From NCBI RefSeq assembly GCF_001039355.2, contig NW_019775671.1, forward strand, positions 1 through 64,000: 64,000 nucleotides of DNA. The letters run 5' to 3'. Source of the stretch: Lingula anatina (taxonomy: Eukaryota; Brachiopoda; Lingulata; Lingulida; Lingulidae). The notes beneath the pieces were generated by a model. It saw nothing but the letters and a program-made list of their open reading frames with translations, made no database searches and was not told the DNA's origin. Each line of letters starts with the position of its first letter. Within the stretch, counting starts at the first letter, position 1. A program made the translations under genes and the position numbers. Shown piece after piece: positions 36,901 to 64,000 of this stretch.

Positions 36901-39900
36901 TATGTGTATTTATTAAACTAATGCTTACCTTTAGTTTTATGCACAATTATGACATCATAAGGGGTGGCAGGCATCTCAGCATGTATTGGTTGTCTGTTTC
37001 TGGCTGATATGCCTCTGGTTCTGTCCTCTGGGGAATCAAATTTGGGAAATACAGCATGGCGTGACATGTGGGAGGTATATGGATGCTCGGCAGGGAATGG
37101 CTTGTCTACCATGAGTGGGGCAATGTTGATGTGCTCTGGATTTGGCACCCTGAAATAAAAATGCACTTTAGCACATGGCTCAGTGATTAGTTTTGGCCCT
37201 GTCTTGTTAAATGGACTTGTATATATACCTGTGCATTATGCAGAACTTTTCAAATGTACTAGTAAGAGGCATTTTTGAGTATAAAATATGTTTTTATAAC
37301 TGACTGTGTATACTTACAGCTGATCATTCAACCTGACATTGCTCTTCTTAATCTTAGTCAGGTCATAAAACTGTTCAATTGGAAGACCTCTGAAAAGAGA
37401 TATATGCACATTAACCAAAAGTAAACAATCTAATCTCTATGATTTGGACCTGACTGCACAGGGAAATTTATGACTGTGCTGTTTTGGCATATTCTGAACA
37501 ATAAAGGTGAGGTAATAAAGCTAGATCAGGCCCGTAGCCAGGGGGGATTCGGAGGGTTCGAAAGAACCGCCCCTTTTGCTGGGAAAAGGTCCACTCTGGG
37601 TAAAATTTGATCTAAGTTCATGATTTTTTTATTGAAAAAAGTCCGCTTTTTCAGAAAAAGAACCCCCCTTTTGAAATTGCTGGCTACGGGCCTGTAGATA
37701 GTTATTCTGTTGATTTGTTGAAAAATCAAATATCATATTATGATATTGTTCATGCTGAGAACCATATGTGCACATTTGAAACATTAAGATATACAATATT
37801 GCACAATAATTGAAAAAAAATAATAATGTAGTCATATGTGTCTTATTCGAGGCCACACATCTTTCAAGACATTAATATTTTCACATAACAAAAATTTATG
37901 ATTATGTAAGCGATAAAGACAGGCTAAAAGCTCCCAACCCTCATAACACCTGTCACAAATACTGCCAACAGTTCAATGACAATGACATATATTAGTCGTG
38001 TTAATTCTGAGTATAGAACACAAATAGGTCTCATTATGCCTAATAACGTTAATATGCTCTACATGATCGATGACCTGTGGTGTCATAAATGGGGATATAA
38101 TATCGAATGGATTAAGACAGAAAATGTGTTTAATCAGTCTGATTGTTTTCTACGATACCTACGTACAGTTTTACGATATCATTAACGCATTAATCGCCTC
38201 TTACAACGCCTGCCAGATTCTGTATTCAGCTGACAAATTGATCACATATCTAAGATGACAGATAAAACATAATCCTAATTACATGTATTTTCCTAATTAG
38301 TGGTAAAATTAATTATTAGTGTCATTCACTCTGACTTGGATAAAATCCTGCAGTCTCCACCTTAGTAACAGGCCATTCATTACAACAGCTCACCGATATT
38401 GCCAGGTTGCTCCTCGAGGGGCCCATATGTTTTCATCTTCATCTTTCATTTTTCCCGTCCCCCATTCTGGAGGTACGCTGGGAATAACCTCCACTTTGGG
38501 GAAAAACTTCATCGATGTCATTCTGAGCTCCTATGAAGGTGGCAAAAGTCACCTAAAAGTAACTGTCTTTGGCTCTTGCCTAGGAGCCGGTTTGTGTGTC
38601 TCCCTTGTGAGCAGAGTTTACATCTAGTGAATCTCGGTTGGTAGCGTTGTGGTAACTAAGCGCGTTTTCACATGCTAATTTAGAGTAAATAATACACCCA
38701 AGTAACGAATGCACGGAGCGTATTGATTGGAGGGTCGCCAATGCACCGCCTGATTTTATTGGTGAAAAGTTTTACTATGGTGTGGGGTCAAAAGATTGAT
38801 TATTTGAACTATTTTGATTAAATCAAGCAATGCAGATTTTTATCCGAGAATAATGGGAACATGCTATTATGACTTTTTAAATAAATACTCTCCATTTTCT
38901 GTTAAGATGTGAGCATTAACTGAGTATGTTGATTCACAATAAATATAAGCGGTTCAAGTTATCATAGTGTCCCCCCTTTTATATGACAAATAATATTGTT
39001 TTTGATAGCAGTGTTTTCACCTGTTCGGCTATAAAGTTAAAGCTTTATAACTCCTTGTTTTGATACAGAGGTTACAAAAACAGATCTTAGAAAAGCAGAA
39101 AGTGTGGTATGTTTTGGACCCTTCTCAAACCGTGTAAAAGGTCCAGATACAGTGACCTTTTTGTTGCCTTGAGGTAGATGTTTTATTTTATTTGGCGATA
39201 AAATGATAATTTCGGCCTTTTTCATCTAACAATTTTGTTTAAACTACTAGTTTCTGGGAATCTTTAACTCACCTTGGAAATGGGTGTATCCCCGAGCCAA
39301 AGTGCTGATGTCCCTTCTGTACGAGTGGGGGAGGTTCACACTTGGGCCTGTGTTCATCTGGAAGACTAACGCGCCCCATGCCGCCGTACTCTCGGCCCAT
39401 ACCCATAGGGGTATTGGGCTCCCATACTGATGTTGATCGATGGCGTTCAAAACTGGAAAAAATAATAATAAATCAAGCATTTTAATTCTATTCAAGTAGA
39501 TTTTTCAATGCCTTTCAGGTACCATGTACAATTGCAACTGCGTTAAATCATGAAATAAAAATACAAAAAATATCGTTTTTTTATACAAATACACTGATAT
39601 TTAGGAACAAAATACGTATGAACTGTGGCGTCATTAATACTCACACCACATTGAGGTAAAAAGCTCAAGACTGAAAAAGGTGTCTGCAACCGTAATGATT
39701 TATTAAGTTAAACTGGAATATACGTAAATTGTTTTCAAGCACTTTTTTATTCGGCATGTTGAAAAACTATATATGAAGTCATTATATGATTTTGAAGGAC
39801 CCTTTTTATCCAACTGACCAACAAAACGAAAATTACATTCAGTATCATTTTCTGTGTCACTCTTTAGATTGATTTCCATATATATTTATATACATTCAGT

Positions 39901-40244
39901 CACTCTAAATAAGATTTCAACATTAAAAAAACTAAAAATGGACACAATGTTTGTTGGAAGACGATACAATTATTTTAATTAGAACGTATAATTAACTCTA
40001 TTGGCTGTCAAATAATTTTTCACTGTATTAACTTTCGACACAGGTAGAGTAATATAATTAAGAGTTGTTATACATGTATAACAGAGTAGAGTAATACAAC
40101 TTACTTTTTGTCGCACGCCGTTATACGTCTTGTATTCAGTGGTGTATGGAGGACGCTGGACTGGTAGGTTGGAGACAAATGGTCAGCACCTTTTCTGGTA
40201 GGGTAGAAATGACCGGGAGCTAATACTGTGGCCACTGTCGTCAT
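32389..40244 (-). CDS. SPMIP4: SPMIP4 (C7orf31)-like sperm/axonemal microtubule inner protein
   Basis: Ten minus-strand exons join in frame: 40244-40105 (ATG), 39452-39273, 37389-37318, 37149-36929, 36393-36305, 36039-35868, 35427-35339, 34891-34770, 34265-34103 and 33831-32389 (TAA). They give 2691 nt, about 896 residues. The first half resembles vertebrate SPMIP4/C7orf31: EYGGMGRVSLPDEHRP, FPRGLPIEQFYDLT, then EHPYTSHMSRHAVFPKF, KPPYYPIPP and EREQWQTTY. Family members are cytosolic ciliary/flagellar proteins; the vertebrate one lies inside sperm axonemal doublets. The last exon alone encodes about 480 residues, making the protein longer than the vertebrate one; it contains two YKTSY motifs and a conserved-looking tail (DLRENIYRGKTHEFGG). 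No signal peptide or membrane segment is seen. Exons 1 and 2 recur in the second haplotype copy at 41077-41992. The family call is from remembered sequence and is fairly firm for the N-terminal half. Confidence 0.8.
33950..33992. repeat. (ATTT)n microsatellite in SPMIP4 intron
   Basis: Ten or so ATTT units lie in the last intron of the minus-strand gene. The sequence around it is also TTTA-rich and gives a spurious open frame. Confidence 0.95.
37527..37694. mobile_element. 168-bp MITE, TIR CAGGCCCGTAGCCAG, TSD TAGAT
   Basis: It begins CAGGCCCGTAGCCAG and ends CTGGCTACGGGCCTG, a perfect 15-bp inverted repeat. It is flanked by TAGAT on both sides. The interior pairs G-rich and C-rich tracts (GGGGGG near the left, CCCCCC near the right). 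It lies in an intron of the SPMIP4-like gene. CAGGCCCGTAGCCAG-type ends recur in MITEs of many animals; the superfamily is left open. Confidence 0.85.
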
Positions 40245-41075
40245 TATTGGACGTTAATAGAGTTGAGCACAGCCTTTTACAATCAAATATCTTCACAAAG
40301 AATTTGCAATAGTTATTGCCGCTCTCTGATTTTCTTCAAGTGCTCTCTTTTTTCGTAAAAATGTAAAGATATACCAATTTTTCAAACTGCACTGCGATCT
40401 TTCCTTACGAGCTAAGGATTTTACTTAGGCGTTGCCAGTCACCGCACTTAGTTACACCTCAATCACCTGCACTATATCACAGGTTGTACGTATTTGTTTC
40501 GTTCCTCTTGTAGTTGTGTTGCAGGACAGTAGATTTTGATTAACGACCAGAACAAGTCGAGTTCCGTCCGCCTAAATTCAGCAACCAAGTTTGCTGTCCG
40601 CGTCTGTACTGAAATGCTGCTGTTTTTCGTCGCCTTTTTTTTTTATTATTTTCAATTAATGACCAACGTTTTAAATGGCAGTTTTTTTCTCTGTGACATC
40701 TAGTGCGTAGAAACAAAGACTGTTCCGATGAAAATCCCTCTACTGAAATCCTAACCTATGATCACTGCAGAGAGTCTCTAAAGTGCACTTTGAAGGTATG
40801 AATATAGCAATATCAAGTTGATAGTCGCACAGAGCAATGCTTTGTGAGGTGATTAAAGGCTGTGTCTGCTATATTTTCACTCGTCCTGATACGTATAACG
40901 AAATTTCAATTATCAAAGTTAGTTCCTAAATGCCACGATGAAAAACTGTCCAGTCATTAACAAATCCTCTCCCTGTATACGAGTTTTCAGTTTTTTAGTC
41001 AATCAATTCTGCCACGTTACAATCCAGATTAAAGACGAACGACGTGCCCTGCTGACTACTGTTGCGGCTTAGACT
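39329..41075. repeat. haplotype copy 1 of SPMIP4 5' end and upstream region
   Basis: This block, from within exon 2 through exon 1 to the upstream region, is repeated almost identically at 41077-42838, with the N at 41076 between them. Small differences include an insertion in copy 2 near 42590 (TTTTTTCACTTTGTGAGG region) and single-base changes. Confidence 0.9.
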
Positions 41076-41076
41076 N

Positions 41077-41992
41077 GGGAGGTTCACACTTGGGCCTGTG
41101 TTCATCTGGAAGACTAACGCGCCCCATGCCGCCGTACTCTCGGCCCATACCCATAGGGGTATTGGGCTCCCATACTGATGTTGATCGATGGCGTTCAAAA
41201 CTGGAAAAAATAATAATAAATCAAGCATTTTAATTCTATTCAAGTAGATTTTTCAATGCCTTTCAGGTACCATGTACAATTGCAACTGCGTTAAATCATG
41301 AAATAAAAATAAAAAAAATATCGTTTTTTTATACAAATACACTGATATTTAGGAACAAAATACGTATGAACTGTGGCGTCATTAATACTCACACCACATT
41401 GAGGTAAAAAGCTCAAGACTGAAAAAGGTGTCTGCAACCGTAATGATTTATTAAGTTAAACTGGAATATACGTAAATTGTTTTCAAGCACTTTTTTATTC
41501 GGCATGTTGAAAAACTATATATGAAGTCATTATATGATTTTGAAGGACCCTTTTTATCCAACTGACCAACAAAACGAAAATTACATTCAGTATCATTTTC
41601 TGTGTCACTCTTTAGATTGATTTCCATATATATTTATATACATTCAGTCACTCTAAATAAGATTTCAACATTAAAAAAACTAAAAATGGACACAATGTTT
41701 GTTGGAAGACGATACAATTATTTTAATTAGAACGTATAATTAACTCTATTGGCTGTCAAATAATTTTTCACTGTATTAACTTTCGACACAGGTAGAGTAA
41801 TATAATTAAGAGTTGTTATACATGTATAACAGAGTAGAGTAATACAACTTACTTTTTGTCGCACGCCGTTATACGTCTTGTATTCAGTGGTGTATGGAGG
41901 ACGCTGGACTGGTAGGTTGGAGACAAATGGTCAGCACCTTTTCTGGTAGGGTAGAAATGACCGGGAGCTAATACTGTGGCCACTGTCGTCAT
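41077..41992 (-). other. allelic second copy of SPMIP4 exons 1 and 2 (exon 2 cut by gap)
   Basis: Exon 1 is repeated at 41992-41853 with the same ATG and GTAAGT donor. The exon 2 copy runs from 41200 to 41077, where the N truncates it. I see no disabling change in either exon. If the duplication were real this would be a 5'-truncated gene fragment; an assembly artefact is more likely. Confidence 0.8.
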
Positions 41993-42838
41993 TATTGGAC
42001 GTTAATAGAGTTGAGCACAGCCTTTTACAATCAAATATCTTCACAAAGAATTTGCAATAGTTATTGCCGCTCTCTGATTTTCTTCAAGTGCTCTCTTTTT
42101 TCGTAAAAATGTAAAGATATACCAATTTTTCAAACTGCACTGCGATCTTTCCTTACGAGCTAAGGATTTTACTTAGGCGTTGCCAGTCACCGCACTTAGT
42201 TACACCTCAATCACCTGCACTATATCACGGGTTGTACGTATTTGTTTCGTTCCTCTTGTAGTTGTGTTGCAGGACAGTAGATTTTGATTAACGACCAGAA
42301 CAAGTCGAGTTCCGTCCGCCTAAATTCAGCAACCAAGTTTGCTGTCCGCGTCTGTACTGAAATGCTGCTGTTTTTCGTCGCCTTTTTTTTTTTTTATTAT
42401 TTTCAATTAATGACCAACGTTTTAAATGGCTGTTTTTTTCTCTGTGACATCTAGTGCGTAGAAACAAAGACTGTTCCGATGAAAATCCCTCTACTGAAAT
42501 CCTAACCTATGATCACTGCAGAGAGTCTCTAAAGTGCACTTTGAAGGTATGAATATAGCAATATCAAGTTGATAACCGCACAGAGCAATGATTTTTTTCA
42601 CTTTGTGAGGTGATTAAAGGCTGTGTCTGCTATATTTTCACTCGTCCTGATACGTATAACGAAATTTTAATTGTCAAAGTTAGTTCCTAAATGCCACGAT
42701 GAAAATCTGTCCAATCATTAACAAATCCTCTCCTTGTATACGACAGTTTTCAGTTTTTTAGTCAATCAATTCTGCCGCGTTACAATCCAGATTAAAGACG
42801 AACGACGTGCCCTGCTGACTACTGTTGCGGCTTAGACT
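41077..42838. repeat. haplotype copy 2 of SPMIP4 5' end and upstream region
   Basis: It starts directly after the gap inside exon 2 and continues into unique upstream DNA after GCGGCTTAGACT. The break at the gap, not at a biological boundary, points to an unmerged allele. Confidence 0.9.
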
Positions 42839-45269
42839 AAAGTTAATCTTTGATTTCATCGGCTTATAAGAAGAGGTCCCTCTGTATACACAAAGGTAAA
42901 TACATTGATTTACCTAGGTGACTTAATTACGCTCTCTCCAACAGAGTTCAGGTGCACGCTCAATAAATTTAATTAAAATTAAATAAATTAATAAATTAAG
43001 ACCCAGTGGAATAAATAATTTTTTGTCTAAAAACAAAGAAAATGTTGAGTAAATCTCATTGATACAACCAAAAATTGAAATTAAACGTTTTTAATAATAT
43101 TTCAGCAATATACCTAAGAGAGTGTAGAAGTTACTACAACTACCCAATGAGAATAGCCAGATGATTGATTTGCTTCTGTCTTAATGCAGCACCACCCGAA
43201 AATGTCTGTACAGTCACTGTATTCCTAGGCTAATGTTCCCCGCTGTAGTACAATTATACCCAAGATATATTACCTGAAGGTTTTAATTGATTTGGAAATG
43301 AAAGGGCATTGGAGAATGGGAGGGTGATCAGAAACAAAAAGAAAAAATTATAAAATGTTGAGAGTTTGCAGGCCATTAAAAGTGAATAATACGTACCGCT
43401 GCAATGTGACAAATGGAATAAAATCGCAATAAAAGCCGCAAACCTAATCAATCCAAAGCCGATTTTATTGCCTCACGTCGAGATATAGTCTCTTTAAGAT
43501 ATAATGGAAACAACTTTATTTATCCAAGAAGTTATAACTTCTTGATTTATCATTTGTTTTAAAAAGTGTCGTGTGAACACGACTGGCTCACTCTGAACGC
43601 TATGGTGTAACTGTACACCAGGGCCCACTAAAGAGGTATACCCTCTACCAGGGCCGCATTTATTATTATGTGGACATTTTCATTGAGGTACAGAATATAA
43701 CCAGAGACATCCTGGGGTATCAGTGAATATCTAGTGAAAAACCTATTTGTGGTAGAGGGTACAAAACAGTTTAGTGGATCTTAGCTGCACATTTACAGGA
43801 TTCTAAGCTTATTAATTGGAGTGTCTGCGTTGACCAGCAGACAATGACAACTGACCGATCTAGACTCTGTTATCATTAAGTATTAAATGCCATAAGTAGC
43901 GTAACAGAGTGATTCAATGATGACCGAGACGTTTACTTGCTTACTTGCTTTTTAAGGAAGATAATGTCTTCATAAAGAACGTTTATCATTAGTGGACTTT
44001 TAAATCTATTTGTAGGTGTGCCTTTTGCATATCATTTATCAAATTAGAAAAACATGTGTGCTTGCCTTAACATTTTTAGATTGATGAAAACTTCTCGTTC
44101 AAACATCGTTTGACTGAAACTCTCTCTCTCTTTAATTTCTCTCTGTCCAATAATCCAAATTTTTCTCTTTTATCTTCCCAAATGGATTTGTTTATATACA
44201 TTACAGCTTTCTAAACCTCGGACGTATATTCAAGAAGCTCCAATCATAACGCCCTACTAGTGGTCCATAGATATCGAGCGGTGACATTTTGATTGAGCCC
44301 GTCGCACAAAGACATTAATTTTTTATTACCAGTCTATTTGATGAAAGCCCCGGAAGCTGCTTGTCGGAGCGATCATTTGGCAGGCTACAATCGCTTACTC
44401 TGAGCTTCACTTCTCATGTGTGTCAGCTTATAATGTTCATAACTCCCGTCATGTTGCACTGTCATTAAACGTATCGGTCGCGCCCGAGCAGACGGAGCTG
44501 TGCAGTATGTAACTAAGATCGTCTGCTAGAATACGTAGCTCTCGGCGCAACTTCGCGCCAAGCGTGAGTGTAATGAAAGACGATTGTGTCGGGTCCTCAT
44601 TACTAATCCGTACCTTGAGAGGCCTAAAATCTGTTCAAAAGCAATAAAGTCATCATCAGGGTTGATTTAGACTGTGAAGTAAGTCACGTCAAGCAAATGA
44701 CGACATTATCTAACATGTTTTTTTTTCTTCTGAATTTCTGAATTTCTGAATCTGAAGCATCATGCTAGCCCAGTGACGTCACTTAGTCTGTTGGTCTCAT
44801 TTTGACCCCTATATGAACAAGACTGGCTGTATTAGTAAAGTCGAGAACGGTAAAGAGAAGTGTAAGGGGTACGAACCGAAAAACTGCTTGGAGATATAAA
44901 GTAAAATTATTTGATTAATGCCCTGCATGTTGTGAATGTTTCGTGTCAACATAAATCAAACAGAACCTTAAAACGGTAGGCCTATGCTTACAAAAACATG
45001 TTACTATACCGCGAACATATTAGGTTTTAATGACCACGGTACTTAATATATATATATATATGCTATCTAAAAAGGAGCTTAGTTGAGTTGTGCATTTAAG
45101 TTTATAGGTATCCTATCTGGCGTTTTCGCGCCAACTAGAATTCAAGATAAAAAAAATCAACAACTTTCTTCTTCACGCGGGTCATTGCTTGACCTGTCCT
45201 AGCACTTAAATTTTAAGTTTTATGCAATTTTAAATTAAACAAAGCTCGATTTCACCACCTCTCACTCAA
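42839..45269. other. intergenic DNA between SPMIP4 (-) and Nrx-IV (+)
   Basis: This lies upstream of both divergently transcribed genes. No coding exon is supported. It contains one copy of a dispersed repeat (about 43626-43745) and otherwise AT-rich unique sequence. Promoters of the SPMIP4-like gene should be within or just left of this stretch, but no TATA box or clear initiator could be assigned. Confidence 0.5.
43626..43745 (+). repeat. diverged dispersed repeat, copy A (decayed coding-like)
   Basis: The sequence around ACCCTCTACCAGGGCCGC followed by TTATTATGTGGACATTTT matches the reverse complement of 46020-46140. In one frame it reads TLYQGRIYYYVDIF and then hits a stop; the minus-strand copy reads TLYQGRRYYVDILSE. 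Similarity continues through a GTGAATAT.TAGTGAAAAA segment. The two copies are in opposite orientation about 2.4 kb apart. The family is not recognised. Confidence 0.5.
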
Positions 45270-45341
45270 GCCGTGATCGTATAGTGGTTAGTACTTCTCG
45301 TTGTGGCCGAGACAACCCAGGTTCGAATCCTGGTCACGGCA
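45270..45341 (+). tRNA. tRNA-His (anticodon GTG)
   Basis: The acceptor stem GCCGTGA pairs with TCACGGC; the D-arm is GTATAGTGGTTAGTAC; the anticodon stem-loop is TCTCG-TTGTGGC-CGAGA with anticodon GTG; the T-arm contains the B-box GGTTCGAATCC. The discriminator base is A at 45341. There is no intron. A TTTT tract (45375) downstream can serve as the Pol III terminator. All four helices are intact, so it looks functional. Confidence 0.97.
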
Positions 45342-48041
45342 GAGCTAGGGAACTCTGACACGGTAGGAGAGTAACTTTTGTAACATTTTGATTTCTTTCG
45401 CATTTTGTGGTTTGTGTCTGTACATGTCTGGTGCAATTAAACTACCTCTGTAAAGACGTTTTCTTTCAACACAATGCCATTTCAATAAATACAAATTTTT
45501 AACTGGTTCTAGAATGACAAAATTGTTTTATTTTAACTTTTAAGTTATGTTAAACTTTTATCAGCTACCTTGTAGTGAGAGCTGTAATTTCCAATTGTAG
45601 TCGACACACACTATATTTGGTTATGTAGTTAAGGTAGACCTGTAAGTAAAAAAAGTTTTTCACTAAGATATGTTTTAAAAAGATACAGTGGGTCGTTGAT
45701 ATGAATAGATATTTTTTTGTTGTTGTTGTTGTCGAAAAATGATCAATGTATAATAAGGGCTAATCCACATTTATCTGAGAGTTAAAACTTTATAATAAAA
45801 AATAAACCAGCAAAACGTATTCTGTGTACTAGCGGGCTCAAGGTGTTGTTAGTCCTAATTGTGTTCGTTGAGGTTTAAAAACGATGTACCTAGCGACGAT
45901 TGTGCTAGATGAGTTGAAGAACATTGTAGACAACGTATTTAATCAAAACTGCATAGGGAAAAGAAATGATTTTGCTTAAAGAGGAGGAGGGGGGGGGGTG
46001 ACTAACCGCTACAATGGCTACAGATTGATTTTTCACTATATATTCACGGATATGTCTCTGCTTAAATCCACGGTTATTCTCTGTACTCGCCTCAGATAAA
46101 ATGTCCACATAATAACGGCGGCCCTGGTAGAGGGTAGGGGTGACAAGAAGTTCCATACGTAAGCACAAATACTGTACATAGCAGACACCGTAAACAGCAA
46201 AGTTAGGACACGTGTCCGCACTAACCAGTTTGTCCACTAAGCCGCCATTAAGAATGCGCAGATAATGGGTAGAGTTCATCAGAAAAATGTTCAATTTATT
46301 TAAGACCTACATGTGACTGGCTTCAAGTTAGTCGATCATATCGAATTCTTGACATGGAGTAAAAAAAGTTCGGTTAAACGGATAGATTTCCTGAAGGTAT
46401 ACTGGTATACTTAAAGGTATACGCGTTTGAAAATGTCCCAAAGTCATATTTTCAATGACTACATACCTTGCAAAGCTATTTTTTCCCTATAAAAACCAGA
46501 AAACCTCTAAATAAAAAAACTTGACAGTTTCTTCTGATGTTAAAGGATGTCATGGCGTTCCAAATTACTGGTCAGTCAATAAGAATTATAAAAAGTAATT
46601 TTAATATTTATAATTAAAATTATAAAATATCCAATACAATGTAGGGCAGGGGCGGATCGAGCAGTGATGCACGAGTTGAATAAAATTGCCCTTTTTTTCT
46701 CGGAAAATTCATCATGGCGGGAAGTCCCACTTAGGGTACCTTTAAGAACAGAAAAAATAAAGAAAAAGGACACTGAAGAATTTTTAAGAGGGTTTACTTT
46801 TGTAACGTATGACCGTAGGAGGCAATAGGTCTAGAACTCATTCTCATTTCATAGGTCCATATGAAGAAAAACAGAAAAGTGAAAAATGAAGTTAAATCTA
46901 GCTTTTTGTGTAAATCAATGAAAATCTGAAAATCCTATAGTAACGAAGGTTTTAACCTTTTTAGTAACAAGAGTTTTTAAAATAACCTTTTGGATAATAT
47001 TCGCGCGTTATTATTACTAACAAAAATTAAATTGCCCTAAAGGGGTATTAAGAGGTGCACGTTTATTTTACTGACACATTTTGCCCTTAACTTCAAGTAT
47101 ATTTTTTACAATCCCTAGCAACGAAGGTTTTGAAAATTACTCTCTTTGAGAATGCAGTTTTTGCGATGTTTCATGACTCTCACCATATCGTCACCATATC
47201 ATCTTGCTTATAATGGATATAACTGAAATGATGATTTTATCAACAGCTAAAATATTACAAATAATAATAATAATAACAATAATAATAATAATGAGAATGT
47301 GAGATGATGCTGTGAGCGACAATAAAGAAGGTTTAAACTTTAGTCAGTCTATGTTTTTTGTGTGAAAACAGAAAAAAATATCGTAATTTTTTTATTCTTT
47401 AAGTTGGTGGACTGGTGGAAGTTAAGTTCCACTTGGACAAAGAATTCTTCTACTCGCTTACTTTTAATTTAAAAATTTTTAAATGGACCTTTGTATAGAG
47501 AGAATGAGTGTATATGTACACAGGAAGACATTCATTTTATTCAATTCATTATTCATAAATCGCATACCTAGGTTGTGAAACGATGGAAGTGTTTCTGTGG
47601 TAAATATCAAAATTCAAAACAAAATTCATTATTTTAGGATATATGAAATCCACTGGGTAGCTACAACCTGATTAAAATTTTAATTGAGGCCGAGAGGATG
47701 GTTGTGTGTTTACGAACTTATTCGAATGACCTGAAGATGCGGGTCGCTTCAAAACAACGCCAGTCTTAATACGCATAGTTCCCACTAGAGGTAGCACCAG
47801 TCAACTGACTCACAGTAAGCCAGGTTGGTTTTTTACCAAACAGAAATAACAAAAAGTAAAATATTTCATATTGTAACAATTTAAAAAGTTAAATCATTGT
47901 GCATTGCTTTACCAAAGAGCACAGAGAGCTCGTATTATTCAAAATAGTGAATGGGACTGTGATCCGTCTTGAATGACTCAGTTAAGACCGGGTCACGTGA
48001 TCAGCGGGGACGTTAATGGCGCACCTTTGAGAGAGACAAGA
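45342..48041. other. intergenic/5' region of Nrx-IV
   Basis: AT-rich DNA without supported exons. It holds copy B of the dispersed repeat, a palindromic TCACGTGA (47993-48000) and, 69 bases before the chosen start, an in-frame ATG (47973). The promoter of Nrx-IV should be near its right end. Confidence 0.45.
46000..46294 (-). repeat. dispersed repeat, copy B with 129-codon open frame
   Basis: The minus strand holds an open frame from 46294 to 45905 whose middle reads TLYQGRRYYVDILSE and RHIREYIVKNQSV. The homologous plus-strand copy A at 43626 supports a repeated element rather than a chance frame. The frame has no recognised domain and its start is uncertain. It may be part of an uncharacterised transposon or a multicopy gene fragment. 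Confidence 0.4.
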
Positions 48042-63880
<15,839 letters not shown>

Positions 63881-64000
63881 GTACAAACTAAAGCTGTGGT
63901 CATTTTACTGGTGTTGGGAAGCTCTTTCCTTTCTTTGAATTAAACTCTTTCTACTACAGGCCAATTCTAACACCAGGTGCATTTTAAGCCTCCAGTATGG

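Noticed and set aside
38319-38640. 102-codon plus-strand frame in a less AT-rich stretch
   Set aside because: It lies in a large SPMIP4 intron, has no domain and no splice support.
40433-40450. GTTGCC half-site as an RFX X-box for the cilium gene
   Set aside because: Only one half of the palindrome fits the consensus; too weak to annotate.
45905-46294. A host gene on the minus strand
   Set aside because: A diverged copy lies in inverted orientation at 43626, so it is kept as a dispersed repeat rather than a single-copy gene.
46636-46760. Possible MITE starting GGGCAGGGGCGGATCG
   Set aside because: It resembles known element starts, but no matching right end or target duplication was found.

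Overview
This is genomic DNA of a bilaterian animal, most likely a highly heterozygous marine invertebrate; the sequence does not fix the phylum. The evidence is AT-rich, intron-dense DNA with GT/AG exons, a neurexin-IV/CNTNAP-type cell-adhesion gene, a MEIS/PKNOX-like TALE homeobox gene, a motile-cilium/sperm microtubule protein gene, a nuclear tRNA-His and several families of short inverted-repeat DNA transposons. The assembly carries single-N gaps at 1884, 23377, 28003 and 41076. The last three each sit exactly between two near-identical tandem copies of 1.4-1.8 kb, which is best read as two unmerged haplotypes rather than real duplications.

Layout. 1-19758: almost entirely non-coding (first intron and/or upstream DNA of the TALE gene), with one candidate 60-nt exon at 93-152, a 47-bp minisatellite (3462-3743), a 1425-bp transposon with perfect 77-bp terminal inverted repeats and an 8-bp target duplication (11194-12618), and smaller foldback elements. 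19759-25870 (+): a five-exon gene for a long, Gln-rich, QGY-repeat TALE homeodomain protein with unusual residues in its DNA-recognition helix. 25871-30600: its 3' region, duplicated across a gap; one copy carries a 241-bp MITE and the other shows the empty site. 32389-40244 (-): a ten-exon gene for a SPMIP4 (C7orf31)-like sperm/axonemal microtubule inner protein, convergent with the TALE gene; its first exons recur in a second haplotype copy to 42838. 42839-48041: intergenic DNA with a tRNA-His gene and two diverged copies of a dispersed repeat. 48042-63880 and beyond (+): a neurexin-IV/CNTNAP gene (signal peptide, discoidin, four LamG, two EGF, a fibrinogen-like region); the transmembrane and cytoplasmic exons lie off the right end.

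The most interesting biology is in the neurexin-IV gene. It has two separate pairs of tandemly duplicated, phase-matched exons: one pair (52219-52467 and 53007-53216) encodes alternative first halves of LamG1, and the other (63187-63342 and 63734-63880) encodes alternative juxtamembrane segments that each supply a candidate closing cysteine of LamG4. The first pair matches, in position, the known mutually exclusive exons 3 and 4 of Drosophila Nrx-IV. I know of no precedent for the second. Together they would give four ectodomain isoforms from one junctional adhesion gene.
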